DNA of 64,000 nucleotides from JAHHTP01 sp964587555 (lineage in GTDB: Bacteria > Bacillota > Clostridia > Oscillospirales > Ruminococcaceae): positions 10,388-74,387 of the forward strand of contig CAZPLR010000006.1 of the NCBI GenBank assembly GCA_964587555.1. Reading direction: 5' to 3'. This document shows positions 1 through 7,883 of this stretch, one piece after another. Under the pieces are notes generated by a model. The model did not search any database, was not told the origin of the DNA, and worked only from the letters and a program-made list of their open reading frames with translations. Made by a program: the position numbers and the translations under genes. The stretch's first letter is position 1; every line of letters starts with the position of its first letter.

Positions 1-72
1 AGCGCGCTTTAACAGGCGGATATGACCGTAATGAAGCAGGTCAAAGGTTCCATAGGTTAATACTCGTTTCAT
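1..72 (-). CDS. tagD: Glycerol-3-phosphate cytidylyltransferase, N-terminal fragment
   Basis: Only the first 24 codons lie in the window; the gene runs off the left edge. They read MKRVLTYGTFDLLHYGHIRL and continue LKRA. This is the start of the TagD family, with the nucleotidyltransferase motif H-x-G-H seen as HYGH at residues 14-17. The enzyme makes CDP-glycerol from glycerol-3-phosphate and CTP, the donor for the two glycerophosphotransferases just upstream on the same strand. The ATG at 70-72 follows a GGAGAG-type ribosome binding site and lies 27 bp after the stop of the preceding gene, so the three genes probably form one operon. Identity is firm for the visible part; nothing can be said about the rest. 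Confidence 0.87.
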   Translation of the reverse strand, partial: MKRVLTYGTFDLLHYGHIRLLKRA

Positions 73-99
73 AACATTCTCTCCTTGATTATTTCTTAG

Positions 100-1308
100 C
101 TATACTCCGGTTTCCGGCGTAAAAAGCCTGTCCACGATGCGCGCGGCTGCTTTTCCATCGTCTAAATAGTCAAATTCCACGCAAAAAGCCGCGTAGCGCT
201 CCGCATATTCCGCCGCAAAGCGCTTCGGCTCCTTGACAAGCGCGAGCATTTCCTCGTATTGCTCGGCGATCGGACCGGGAAGCTTCTTTAGGTCAAAGTA
301 AAATCCCCGCAGCTTGTCGCGATAGCTGCCAATGTCGTACATATAAAAGATCATCGGCTTTCTTGTGATCGCATAGTCGAACATAACCGAGGAATAGTCG
401 GTAATCAGCGTGTCGGCGATCAAATACAGCTCGGTGATATCCGGATAGGCGGATGCGTCGACAATGTTTTCCCGCGCGATGCGCTCCCCGACCGTTTTGC
501 TGACCAGATAATGCAGCCGCAGCAGTAAAACGGTTTCGCCGCCCAGCGCGTCGGCAAACGCATTCGGGTCAAACGGGAAGGTGTAGTTGTATTTTCCCGC
601 CCTGACGTCGTCGTCGCGGAAGGTTGGGGCGTACATAACCACCCGCTTGCCTTCTGGAATGTGCAGCGTGCTTTTCACTCTGGCGGCGATCAATTTCCGC
701 TCTGCCGAGGGAAGCGAAAGGATGTCGTTGCGCGGATAGCCGGTTTCCCATACCTGCGTTGGCTGAAGCTGGAATGCCGAGCAGAAGCGTTCGGTGGAAA
801 AGCGGTTTTGTGAAAGCATATAGTTCCACTGTTTAGAGGAGCGCACAATGTTGATTTTATAGCGCTCGGTTGTGGTGCCCGGCAGATACACTTCCTCCTG
901 GTCAAGTCCCAGCCGTTTCAGCGGTGTGCCGTGCCATGTCTGCAAAAATATGCTCTTGGGATTGGTTACAACGAAATAAGGGAATCGGCTGTTGTTGACG
1001 ATATAGGCGCTGCGCATCAGACGCCAGAGGTAAATAATTCCTAAATAGGACGCCTTTTTGTGCTTTCCCGGCACGGGAAGTGAAAACCTGCTTTTGCGGA
1101 ACCCCCAAGTAATCCGATAGCGCTGATCCATTCCGCGCCGCAGCATCTCCTCGTAGATGTATTTTGGCTGGTCGCCGTAGCTTTGTCCCAAAAAGCATTC
1201 GAAAAACACCGTGTTTTTCTTGATCGGAATAAGCCGTCCGAACCGGCCGGTAATGAAATGTACCGCGCGTTTGCCGAAAATCATGACCTTTTTGCGTAGA
1301 CCGCTCAC
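100..1308 (-). CDS. CDP-glycerol glycerophosphotransferase family protein
   Basis: This 402-residue protein has the two signatures of the TagB/TagF glycerophosphotransferase family: TWHGTPLKRLG near residue 123 (catalytic His region) and LITDYSSVMFDY near residue 300. Such enzymes move glycerol-phosphate units from CDP-glycerol to a lipid-linked wall-polymer primer or growing chain at the inner face of the membrane. An amphipathic N-terminal helix (KKVMIFGKRAVHFI) suits peripheral membrane attachment. Its ATG overlaps the stop of the upstream paralogue by 4 bp, indicating translational coupling. At this length it matches priming or short single-domain members rather than the two-domain TagF polymerase. 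Which step it performs cannot be told from sequence. Confidence 0.88.
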   Translation of the reverse strand: MSGLRKKVMIFGKRAVHFITGRFGRLIPIKKNTVFFECFLGQSYGDQPKYIYEEMLRRGMDQRYRITWGFRKSRFSLPVPGKHKKASYLGIIYLWRLMRSAYIVNNSRFPYFVVTNPKSIFLQTWHGTPLKRLGLDQEEVYLPGTTTERYKINIVRSSKQWNYMLSQNRFSTERFCSAFQLQPTQVWETGYPRNDILSLPSAERKLIAARVKSTLHIPEGKRVVMYAPTFRDDDVRAGKYNYTFPFDPNAFADALGGETVLLLRLHYLVSKTVGERIARENIVDASAYPDITELYLIADTLITDYSSVMFDYAITRKPMIFYMYDIGSYRDKLRGFYFDLKKLPGPIAEQYEEMLALVKEPKRFAAEYAERYAAFCVEFDYLDDGKAAARIVDRLFTPETGV

Positions 1309-2498
1309 GGAATATCCGCTCCCTTCAAATTGATTTTTTTCAGCAGCGATAAAACTGCGCAGCGGTCAACTTCGCCGCAGAAACGAGCCCGAACCTGAGC
1401 GCGCTTTTGGCTGTAATCATCGCCGGCGCCGGACAGGAACCTTTGCAGAAAGCGGAAAAAATCGTCCCTGTCGGTTAAAATCGGTCCCGGCATGACCGAA
1501 AGCGGGCTGCTTACCGTAAAGCCGCGGTTCTCACTGTAGGACGCGATGTCCTCCACTGCAAAGCCGATCGGGCGGTCTAACAGCAGGTAGTCAAAATAAA
1601 CGCTGGAATAATCGGTGATCAGCGCCTCGCAGCTTCCAAGCAGCCGATATAGCTCGACGTTGGCGCTTTGAAATTCCATGTCGCTTTGGATCAGGATATT
1701 GGAATAGCGTGCGGTTTGTGAAATGCCGCTCTCGCTTGGATGCAGCTTAATCCATAGCAGCGTTTTGGCCTCTTTTAAAAGCGCGTTGCACGTTTCTAGG
1801 TCAGCCGCGTCGTGCAGGAGCGGCAGCCCCGTTGTGGAATGCTCGCCGAGGTCGCTGTCGCGGATGTCGCTGACCTCCGCGCGGCGGAAGGTTGGCATCC
1901 AGCCGATGAGCCGCTGACAGTCGGATCTTCCTAGAATGGCGCATGCCTTTTTTGCCGAAGGCGCTTCAAACAGCAGGTCGCAGCGCGGAAGACCGTTATA
2001 AAGCAGCTGCGCGTCGCTGCATCCAAAGGCCGCTTTCATCAATTCGCCGCTGAAGGGAGACGGAGCAAGATAATAGGTCGCGAAGTTCAGCGTAAGCGTG
2101 GGGTATAGCATCCTGCCGATCTTTTTGAGCGGGATCCCGTGCCAGAGATTCACGACCGTCTGCTTTTTGGACGGCTTGACCGGTATCTTGCCGTTGTAGT
2201 AAAAGACAAAGCCGCTGGTCAGATAAATAAAAAGTCCGGATAGATTGCCTGTCCGCTTTACGCGGTTTCCCGCCCGGATGCCGGCAGGATCGTCGCAGCT
2301 GCAAATCAGCGTGTAGGACGCATAGGAGGGGGAAGCTGCCATAAAGTCAAGCACCGCCTTGAGGTTGTCCTTGACGCCGGTATTGGTGTAGAAAAGCACC
2401 TTTTTTGGATCTTTGGGCAAAAGGCGATTGATGCCGGATAAAACGCCGCTCAATACGCTGGCGAGAAAGTCCCGCAGTTTTTTGTTTTTGATCTGCAT
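1305..2498 (-). CDS. CDP-glycerol glycerophosphotransferase family protein (paralogue)
   Basis: This 397-residue member of the same family carries NLWHGIPLKKIG and LITDYSSVYFDYLL motifs matching those of its downstream neighbour. I start it at the ATG at 2496-2498 because GGAAGGAGG lies 8 nt upstream; an in-frame ATG at 2537 overlaps the likely -10 box and would add 13 unsupported residues. It is the first gene of the tag-like operon, followed by the second transferase and tagD. The pair probably performs successive steps (primer addition and elongation) of a glycerol-phosphate wall or capsule polymer. That division of labour is inferred. Confidence 0.87.
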   Translation of the reverse strand: MQIKNKKLRDFLASVLSGVLSGINRLLPKDPKKVLFYTNTGVKDNLKAVLDFMAASPSYASYTLICSCDDPAGIRAGNRVKRTGNLSGLFIYLTSGFVFYYNGKIPVKPSKKQTVVNLWHGIPLKKIGRMLYPTLTLNFATYYLAPSPFSGELMKAAFGCSDAQLLYNGLPRCDLLFEAPSAKKACAILGRSDCQRLIGWMPTFRRAEVSDIRDSDLGEHSTTGLPLLHDAADLETCNALLKEAKTLLWIKLHPSESGISQTARYSNILIQSDMEFQSANVELYRLLGSCEALITDYSSVYFDYLLLDRPIGFAVEDIASYSENRGFTVSSPLSVMPGPILTDRDDFFRFLQRFLSGAGDDYSQKRAQVRARFCGEVDRCAVLSLLKKINLKGADIP

Positions 2499-2535
2499 AA
2501 AGAATAGCCCTCCTTCCAAAAATGCTGCTATCTTC

Positions 2536-2564
2536 ATTATACATTATTTTGCAGAAAAAATCAC
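2536..2564 (-). promoter_or_regulatory. Probable sigma-A promoter of the glycerophosphotransferase operon
   Basis: On the minus strand TATAAT (2536-2541) lies 17 nt after GTGATT (2559-2564), a weak -35. The -10 box overlaps the upstream alternative ATG and so supports the later start at 2498. Confidence 0.5.
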
Positions 2565-2710
2565 TATCTAATTTGATTTTTCAAAAGAAAAACACGAGAA
2601 TTTACAAAAAATAAAAGAGTTTACCGTAATTGCGGGCGGGCAGGCAAATCGCTTAGGCTGAAAAAGAACCGGGACAAATCGTGAACAAAGCAAAAAAAAT
2701 GAAAAAGGGC

Positions 2711-2739
2711 TTGATTATTCCCGCGGAATATGCTATGAT
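2711..2739 (+). promoter_or_regulatory. sigma-A promoter of secG
   Basis: TTGATT (2711-2716), 17-nt spacer, TATGAT (2734-2739). It lies inside an upstream in-frame extension of secG, which argues that translation starts only at 2774. Confidence 0.75.
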
Positions 2740-2773
2740 ATCAATAGCCATCAAAAATTATGGAGGTTTCAAA

Positions 2774-3028
2774 ATGAATTGGATTACGATAACGTTAGGC
2801 GTTCTGCTTATTCTTGTATGTATTCTGATCGTGGTCGTTGTTTGCCTACAGGAAACCAAACAAAACGGTTTGCAGGGATTGGGTTCGAGCGCCGGTTCGG
2901 ATTCCTTCTTCAGCAGGAATAAGGGCAAAACGATTGAGGCTAAGCTCGTTAAGATTACTACGGTGTTAGGAATTCTTTTTTTCGTCTTAGTGCTTGCGAT
3001 CAATCTGGTAATCACATACGCAAAGTAA
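2774..3028 (+). CDS. secG: Preprotein translocase subunit SecG
   Basis: This 84-residue protein has two transmembrane helices (about residues 3-23 and 57-79) separated by a short Gly/Ser-rich loop containing GLQGLGSSAGSDSFF, the conserved SecG linker. SecG is the small accessory subunit of SecYEG and assists SecA-driven export. The ATG at 2774 has TGGAGG 7 nt upstream. A terminator follows within 15 nt, so secG is probably monocistronic, although rnr follows on the same strand, the usual secG-rnr order in Firmicutes. smpB, often third in that group, is absent. Confidence 0.93.
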   Translation: MNWITITLGVLLILVCILIVVVVCLQETKQNGLQGLGSSAGSDSFFSRNKGKTIEAKLVKITTVLGILFFVLVLAINLVITYAK

Positions 3029-3041
3029 ATGGTATTTGATG

Positions 3042-3076
3042 CAGACGGGAACATAACGCTTTCCCGTCTGTATTTT
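3042..3076 (+). terminator. Rho-independent terminator after secG
   Basis: The stem CAGACGGGAA/TTTCCCGTCTG closes a short loop and is followed by a T-rich tract (TATTTTTAT) between secG and rnr. The tract is imperfect, so partial read-through into rnr is possible. Confidence 0.65.
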
Positions 3077-3094
3077 TATAAAGAAAGGAAAATT

Positions 3095-5278
3095 GTGAAG
3101 GAATTGAAAGAAGAATTATCCGAGCAGGCGCAGAGCCTGCCGTTTGAAACAGCGTCCGGTAAGCTCGGGAAAAAGGCATACCGGTATTTATGCAAAGCCC
3201 CGAAAAAGGGCGCGTCGCTCGAAACGCTGATCGGCGCGCTTCGCAAAAAATACGACGCGCCGAAGGAATTAAAACAGGCGCTGCAAGTTTTGCGCGCCGA
3301 GGGGCGGATTGTACTCTCGCAGGGGAAATACTACCCGTCCTTTTGTTTCGGCTTGCAGCCGGCGCAGGTGTCCCGCGTAAAGGAAAAATTCGGCTATGCC
3401 GTTTTGATCGACGGCGGCGAGGAGGTATTTATTCCGGGAAAATACTTGCGTGGCTGTCTGCCGAAAGAGCGGGTTCTGTTAAAAAAGCTGCCGGCTGACC
3501 GCCGTTTTGCGACCGACGATCGCTACAGCGTGGAGGATGTTCTGCTGGATCAAAAAGAGTATTTCTTTACCGGAACGGTGATGATTGAAGATGGGGCGTT
3601 TAGCGTCTTGCCGGATCACGGAATGGATTTTGCCGTTCGTCTGAGGGTACGCGGCGAAACCGAGGTCAAGGTCGGCGATAAAATTCAGGCAAAGGTCGTC
3701 CGCCGCGGGGAGCGGCACTCCGATCTGCGCGCACAGGCGGTGCAGAATTACGGCTGCGCACAGGTGGCGTCTGTCTGTGCGCGGGCGGTGCTTGACGATC
3801 TAGAGGTCGTTAGAGACTTTTCGGAGGATGCGCGCCGCCGCGCAAAGCACCTGCTTAAAAAGGGGATTACTGAAAAGGAGCTTGCCGGACGCGCTGATTT
3901 TCGAAACGATATTGTATTTACGATCGACGCCGCCACCTCCAAGGATCTTGACGACGCAGTGTCGCTGCGCTGCTGTGAGGAGGGCTATGAGCTTGGCGTG
4001 CATATCGCGGATGTTTCACATTATGTCAAATATGAGGATGAGATCGATCGGGAAGCGTTTGTACGCGGCACCAGCGTTTATTATGCCGATCAGGTAATCC
4101 CAATGCTGCCAAAGGAACTGTCCAACGGAATTTGTTCCCTGAATCCCGGAGAAGACCGGCTGACCCTTTCGGCGATCCTGACGCTGGATCGGAATGGACG
4201 TCTTTTGGATTTTGATTTTAAGAAAGGGATCATCCGCTCGAGGGTAAAGGGCGTTTACGATGAAATTAACGCGATCTATGACGGAAAAGCGTCGGCGGAG
4301 CTATTGGAGAAATACGCCGGGGTGATGGATTCGCTTGACAAAATGCGGAAGTTGGCGGCGATCCTGACCGAAAATAAGCGCAGGCGCGGCGCGCCGGAAA
4401 TCGATAAGGCAGAGAGCAAGATTGTCATTGGCGCGGATGGAAAAACGGAGGATGTGGTCGCACGCGAGCGCGGTATCTCCGAGATTATGATCGAGGAATT
4501 TATGCTGCTTGCAAACGAGGCGGCGGCAAAGGCTGCACGGCTGAAGGGACTGCCGTTTGTTTACCGGATACACGAGCCGCCGACGCCGCAGAAGCTGGAA
4601 TATCTGCATGACGCGGCAGAGCAGCTTGGACTGAATGCAAAAATGGTGCGTCCGGGAATGGAACCGGGAGAGCTTTCCGCACTGTTGGATGCGGTAAAGG
4701 ATTCGCCTGCGCATGATGTGCTGCATACAATCGCGCTGCGCAGTATGTCCAAAGCGCGCTACAGCGAGTCTCCCGTCGGGCATTACGGTCTGGCACTGAC
4801 CGATTACGCGCACTTTACCTCGCCGATCCGCCGCTATCCGGATCTGACGGTGCATCGAATGCTTTCCTCGTTTTTGCATGGAAAGACAGGGGAACAGGTG
4901 TCCCGCAAATATGCGCAGTTTGTAAAGAATGCGGCGCGCTGCTCCAGCGACGCCGAGGTAAAGGCGATGACTGCCGAGCGCCGATGCAGCGACTGCTATA
5001 AAGCGGAATATATGAGCGACCGGCTTGGACAGACGTTTGAAGGGATCGTTTCGTCGGTCGTATCCTACGGGATTTATGTCGAGCTGCCAAATACGATCGA
5101 GGGCTTTATTCACCACAGCCGGCTGTTGGGAACCGAGTTTGAGATGGTCAATGCGTTTATGCTTAAGGATTTTGCGACCGGCAAAAGCTATCGGATCGGT
5201 GATCGCGTATGCGTGCGCTGCATCGCAGCGGATGTAAGCCTCGGCAGGATCGACTTTGAGATCGCCCAGGAGGAGTGA
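3095..5278 (+). CDS. rnr: Ribonuclease R (RNB family 3'-5' exoribonuclease)
   Basis: The product is 727 residues from the GTG at 3095, chosen because AAAGAAAGG sits 6 nt upstream. Domain order is an N-terminal winged-helix/cold-shock region, the RNB catalytic domain with the acidic active-site stretch FTIDAATSKDLDDAVSL (about residue 280) and HIADVSHYV, and a C-terminal S1 domain (GIVSSVVSYGIYVELP). RNase R degrades structured RNA processively and takes part in rRNA quality control and trans-translation turnover. The length is typical for Gram-positive RNase R. The C-terminus ends soon after S1 without the usual lysine-rich tail. Confidence 0.94.
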   Translation: MKELKEELSEQAQSLPFETASGKLGKKAYRYLCKAPKKGASLETLIGALRKKYDAPKELKQALQVLRAEGRIVLSQGKYYPSFCFGLQPAQVSRVKEKFGYAVLIDGGEEVFIPGKYLRGCLPKERVLLKKLPADRRFATDDRYSVEDVLLDQKEYFFTGTVMIEDGAFSVLPDHGMDFAVRLRVRGETEVKVGDKIQAKVVRRGERHSDLRAQAVQNYGCAQVASVCARAVLDDLEVVRDFSEDARRRAKHLLKKGITEKELAGRADFRNDIVFTIDAATSKDLDDAVSLRCCEEGYELGVHIADVSHYVKYEDEIDREAFVRGTSVYYADQVIPMLPKELSNGICSLNPGEDRLTLSAILTLDRNGRLLDFDFKKGIIRSRVKGVYDEINAIYDGKASAELLEKYAGVMDSLDKMRKLAAILTENKRRRGAPEIDKAESKIVIGADGKTEDVVARERGISEIMIEEFMLLANEAAAKAARLKGLPFVYRIHEPPTPQKLEYLHDAAEQLGLNAKMVRPGMEPGELSALLDAVKDSPAHDVLHTIALRSMSKARYSESPVGHYGLALTDYAHFTSPIRRYPDLTVHRMLSSFLHGKTGEQVSRKYAQFVKNAARCSSDAEVKAMTAERRCSDCYKAEYMSDRLGQTFEGIVSSVVSYGIYVELPNTIEGFIHHSRLLGTEFEMVNAFMLKDFATGKSYRIGDRVCVRCIAADVSLGRIDFEIAQEE

Positions 5279-5374
5279 GTACTCGATATCGCCGGACATT
5301 TCCCAAAAGAAGGGCTGAAAGCCCAAGCTTGGGGTGCAAAAATGCGGGCAGCCCCAAAGCGGCGCTGCGCAGAG
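5279..5374. other. rnr downstream intergenic stretch
   Basis: It holds two small inverted repeats, GGGCT/AGCCC near 5313-5325 and GCTTGGGG/CCCCAAAGC near 5329-5361. No T-tract follows on the plus strand, so neither is a clear terminator. I see no gene. Confidence 0.4.
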
Positions 5375-5404
5375 AAAAAGCTCCGGAAGCAAAGCTCCCG
5401 GAGC
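5375..5404 (-). terminator. Rho-independent terminator of the candidate 6S RNA
   Basis: The stem GCTCCGG/CCGGAGC (5380-5386 with 5398-5404) is followed on the minus strand by TTTTT (5375-5379). The plus-strand side also has GATCGTTTTT, so it may end rnr transcripts too. Confidence 0.8.
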
Positions 5405-5609
5405 GATCGTTTTTATGAAAAATCCGCCTTGCCGTTGCATGGCCAAAGAAAACCCGTGCTCACACACGGTGGGTAATCTCCTCCGGAACGCACGCTCCCT
5501 TCGTCCGCGTAAGCGGGAGGTCTGCAATTGTACAAGAGAGCCGATTCCCTTTTTTAGAATGTGGGTCTTTTGAAACCACACTGACGAAACAAGGCAGAAT
5601 CTTTTTTAC
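5375..5609 (-). ncRNA. ssrS: Candidate 6S RNA (RNA polymerase-binding regulatory RNA)
   Basis: An independent minus-strand transcription unit of about 235 nt with no open frame of note. It has a consensus promoter (5617-5645), a predicted start near 5609 and a strong terminator with a T5 tract at 5375-5404. Near its ends a perfect 9-bp closing helix (5590-5598 with 5423-5431) encloses about 160 nt that can fold as one long interrupted rod: ACCC/GGGU and CACA/UGUG helices, an internal bubble, and a distal CCUCC/GGAGG arm with a CCGC-UUAC-GCGG tip. A rod with a central bubble is the hallmark of 6S RNA, which binds sigma-A holoenzyme in stationary phase. The structured-RNA call is strong; the 6S label is inference from architecture. 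Confidence 0.6.
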
Positions 5610-5616
5610 AAAACCT

Positions 5617-5645
5617 ATTATACCAGATTTCTTGATAAAAATCAA
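5617..5645 (-). promoter_or_regulatory. sigma-A promoter of the candidate 6S RNA
   Basis: On the minus strand TTGATT (5640-5645), 17-nt spacer, TATAAT (5617-5622). No coding gene begins downstream, which indicates a non-coding transcript. Confidence 0.8.
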
Positions 5646-5730
5646 GGGTTTTAGAAGGATTTATTACTTTCTTTTTTGTGTCCTTTTTCAGTATATGCGG
5701 TAAGAGAAAAAACGATACGCGGAAAATTTT

Positions 5731-6195
5731 TCATCTGATTTCGTCGATGCAATCATCTTCGTACTCGTCNNNNNNNNNNNNNNNNNNNNNNNNNNNNNNN
5801 NNNNNNNNNNNNNNNNNNNNNNNNNNNNNNNNNNNNNNNNNNNNNNNNNNNNNNNNNNNNNNNNNNNNNTCGTACTCGTCATCCTCGTATAAGGCGTCCT
5901 CCATTGCGCCTAAGCGCTCCAAGAAGATACCGCCGATCTGCTCTAGCTCGTCCTCGTCGAGTGTTTCCATTTGCTCCTCGCCGGTTTCTGGATTTTCGAC
6001 CGCGCGCATGACGATCAGCTCCTGATCCTCAGCGAGCGCTTCCTCCTTTGTCTGCGGCAGCGGGGTGAGCGCATAGTAGTGATCGTCACCGTAGTCCATT
6101 TCGTCGAGAAGCTCGAACATCCACTGCTTTCCGTCCTCGTCGGTCAGCGTGTACACCATAGGCTCGTCGTTATATTCCGGATTGTTTTGCGGCAT
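5731..6195 (-). CDS. DUF1292 family acidic protein, interrupted by an assembly gap
   Basis: The readable N-terminal 108 codons (MPQNNPEYNDEPMVYTLTDE onward) match the DUF1292/YrzB family of small acidic Firmicutes proteins of unknown function: VYTLTDEDGKQWMFELLDEM, later YYALTPLP and IVMRAVENPETGEEQMETLDEDE. After DDEY come 100 N (5770-5869), then DEYEDDCIDEIR and a stop. True length is therefore unknown; relatives are usually about 90-120 residues, so the acidic tail here is long. ATG at 6195 has GGAGGAAC upstream and its own promoter. In many Firmicutes this family sits near yqgF/alaS; here it stands alone between 6S RNA and rpmE. Confidence 0.8.
   Translation of the reverse strand: MPQNNPEYNDEPMVYTLTDEDGKQWMFELLDEMDYGDDHYYALTPLPQTKEEALAEDQELIVMRAVENPETGEEQMETLDEDELEQIGGIFLERLGAMEDALYEDDEYXXXXXXXXXXXXXXXXXXXXXXXXXXXXXXXXXXDEYEDDCIDEIR
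5770..5869. other. Scaffold gap of 100 N
   Basis: Exactly 100 undetermined bases, the default size for a gap of unknown length. The 11 bases before it (5759-5769) and after it (5870-5880) are identical, TCGTACTCGTC, so the gap falls within repeated acidic codons of the DUF1292 gene. Confidence 0.97.
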
Positions 6196-6227
6196 AAACA
6201 GTTCCTCCTTTTTGGATGATCCATATC

Positions 6228-6256
6228 ATTGTATAACGTTTGCGCATGTTTGTCAA
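6228..6256 (-). promoter_or_regulatory. sigma-A promoter of the DUF1292 gene
   Basis: On the minus strand TTGACA (6251-6256), 17-nt spacer, TACAAT (6228-6233), about 33 bp before the start codon. Confidence 0.8.
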
Positions 6257-6271
6257 GCACGTAACGCCGGG

Positions 6272-6308
6272 ATAAAACAAAGACAGCGTGCTTTGAAAAA
6301 GACGCTGC
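6272..6308 (-). terminator. Terminator after rpmE
   Basis: On the minus strand GGCAGCGT/ACGCTGTC pair across a 12-nt loop (6282-6308), then TTTGTTTT (about 6273-6281). Confidence 0.7.
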
Positions 6309-6334
6309 CTTCGCAGTTTGCTTTGTAAGTGAAA

Positions 6335-6532
6335 TTATTTGCCCCAACGTTTTTTGAATCTATCAACACGACCGCCGGTATCAACCAGCTTCTGCTTGCC
6401 AGTGAAGAATGGGTGACATTTCGAGCAGATTTCTACTTTCAGATTTTCTTTGGTAGAGCGAGTGTGGATAACTTCGCCGCAGGCGCAAGTGATGGTGGTT
6501 TCTTTATACTGCGGATGAATACCCTGTTTCAT
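6335..6532 (-). CDS. rpmE: Large ribosomal subunit protein bL31, zinc type
   Basis: This 65-residue protein from [10 protein letters not shown], with TCACGE and [15 protein letters not shown], keeps the four Cys ligands of the zinc-binding (C+) L31. L31 bridges the 50S central protuberance and the 30S head. I take the ATG at 6530-6532, preceded by AGAGGTG; an earlier in-frame ATG overlaps the -10 box. It is monocistronic, with its own promoter and terminator. A zinc-free paralogue, common as a zinc-starvation backup, is not in this window. Confidence 0.96.
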   Translation of the reverse strand: MKQGIHPQYKETTITCACGEVIHTRSTKENLKVEICSKCHPFFTGKQKLVDTGGRVDRFKKRWGK

Positions 6533-6573
6533 AGTTTCACCTCTTTCTGAGTAAATCAGTCTATCGATTATCA

Positions 6574-6602
6574 ATTATAGCACAGCCAAAACAAAAATGC
6601 AA
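6574..6602 (-). promoter_or_regulatory. sigma-A promoter of rpmE
   Basis: On the minus strand TTGCAT (6597-6602), 17-nt spacer, TATAAT (6574-6579). Confidence 0.8.
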
Positions 6603-6684
6603 GTGCTTTTTTCAGAAAAGTTACGTTCGCTTGTTTTGCAATTTCCGTTTAAACTGTTGTGTGTCCGCCGTTTGCCGGCTTTTG

Positions 6685-7782
6685 TCACACGTTGAAGCGG
6701 AATTCGACGATGTCGCCGTCCTTCATGACGTACTCCTTCCCCTCCGAACGCAGAAGCCCTTTTTCCTTAACCGCCGTCATGCTGCCGCCGCATGCCATGA
6801 AGTCGTCATATGCAACGACTTCCGCGCGGATGAAGCCGCGCTCAAAGTCGGAGTGGATTTTTCCCGCCGCCTGCGGCGCTTTCGTGCCGCGCGTGATCGT
6901 CCAAGCGCGCACCTCTTTTTCTCCCGCGGTCAGGAAGGAAATGTATCCCAGCAGCGCGTATCCGGCCGAGATAATCTTATCCAAACCGGATTCCTCCACG
7001 CCTAAGTCCTCTAAGAACAACAGCTTGTCCTCTTCCTCCATTCCGGCAAGGTCTTCTTCGATCTTGGCGCAGATCGGCAGCACCATCGCGCGCTCCTCCT
7101 CGGCAATCCGCCGAACCTCCTTGAGCTGCGGGTTGTCCTCGACCCCATTTTTAAAATCCTCTTCGCAGAGGTTTGCGGCATAGATGACCGGTTTGCCGGA
7201 AAGCAGCGGAATGTCGGAAAGATAGGCGCGCTCCTCCTCGCCGCAGACAAAGCTGCGGGCGGTTTTGCCCTCCGCCAGATGCTCGTGCAGCGCTTCCAGG
7301 ACCGAAAGCTCCGCCGCATATTTTTTGTCGCCCTTGAGCGCTTTTTTCGTCTTATCGATGCGGCGCTCCAAAATCTCGATATCCGAGAAGATCAGCTCCA
7401 AGTTGATCGTTTCAATGTCGCGGCGGGAGTCGATGCTGCCGTCGACGTGGATAATGTTTTCATCCTCGAAGCAGCGCACAACATGTACAACCGCGTCTAC
7501 CTCGCGGATGTTGGCTAAGAATTTATTGCCTAAGCCCTCACCCTTGGACGCGCCTTTTACCAAACCTGCAATGTCTACGAATTCCAGAACAGCAGGGGTG
7601 AATTTCTGCGGATGGAAAATCTTTTCCAGCTCGTTTAAGCGCTTGTCCGGGACGGACACAACGCCGACGTTCGGTTCAATTGTGCAGAAAGGATAGTTTG
7701 CGGACTGTGCGCCCGCGTTGGTCAATGCGTTAAACAGGGTGCTTTTGCCGACATTTGGCAGACCTACCATGCCCAGTTTCAT
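6685..7782 (-). CDS. ychF: Redox-regulated ATPase YchF (Obg-family, universally conserved)
   Basis: The 365-residue product begins MKLGMVGLPNVGKSTLFNAL: the G1 P-loop GLPNVGKST at residues 7-15, then NYPFCTIEPNVG (G2) and DIAGLVKGASKGEGLGNKFL (G3). The coiled-coil insert and the C-terminal TGS domain (ARGTKAPQAAGKIHSDFERGFIRAEV) are present. YchF hydrolyses ATP rather than GTP and binds ribosomes and the proteasome-like stress machinery. Length is standard. It has its own promoter and a hairpin-bearing 5' UTR. Confidence 0.96.
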   Translation of the reverse strand: MKLGMVGLPNVGKSTLFNALTNAGAQSANYPFCTIEPNVGVVSVPDKRLNELEKIFHPQKFTPAVLEFVDIAGLVKGASKGEGLGNKFLANIREVDAVVHVVRCFEDENIIHVDGSIDSRRDIETINLELIFSDIEILERRIDKTKKALKGDKKYAAELSVLEALHEHLAEGKTARSFVCGEEERAYLSDIPLLSGKPVIYAANLCEEDFKNGVEDNPQLKEVRRIAEEERAMVLPICAKIEEDLAGMEEEDKLLFLEDLGVEESGLDKIISAGYALLGYISFLTAGEKEVRAWTITRGTKAPQAAGKIHSDFERGFIRAEVVAYDDFMACGGSMTAVKEKGLLRSEGKEYVMKDGDIVEFRFNV

Positions 7783-7854
7783 AAATCGTTCCTCAGTCTT
7801 TCTATTTGATACCCTTTACCGCATGGGAAAAGGGTATTTCGGTTTTTTAACTCC

Positions 7855-7883
7855 ATTATACAATACTTTTTTGCGCGGCGCAA
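7855..7883 (-). promoter_or_regulatory. sigma-A promoter of ychF
   Basis: On the minus strand TTGCGC (7878-7883), 17-nt spacer, TATAAT (7855-7860). The transcribed leader carries an imperfect hairpin ATACCCTTT/AAAGGGTAT near 7810-7839, which on the plus strand precedes a T-run. Confidence 0.75.

Noticed and set aside
2681..2773. In-frame upstream extension of SecG
   Set aside because: The secG promoter (2711-2739) lies inside it, and the SecG family starts at the MNWITITLG segment with its own ribosome binding site.
4301..5581. Long open frame antisense to rnr and across the 6S candidate
   Set aside because: The composition (Arg/Cys/His-rich) is that of a shadow frame, it has no ribosome binding site, and it overlaps a clear gene and an RNA.
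5759..5880. Direct repeats flanking the N run as a CRISPR or mobile-element mark
   Set aside because: The repeats are 11 bp, coding (Asp-Glu-Tyr) and in frame with a DUF1292 acidic tail; an assembly gap in a codon repeat explains them.
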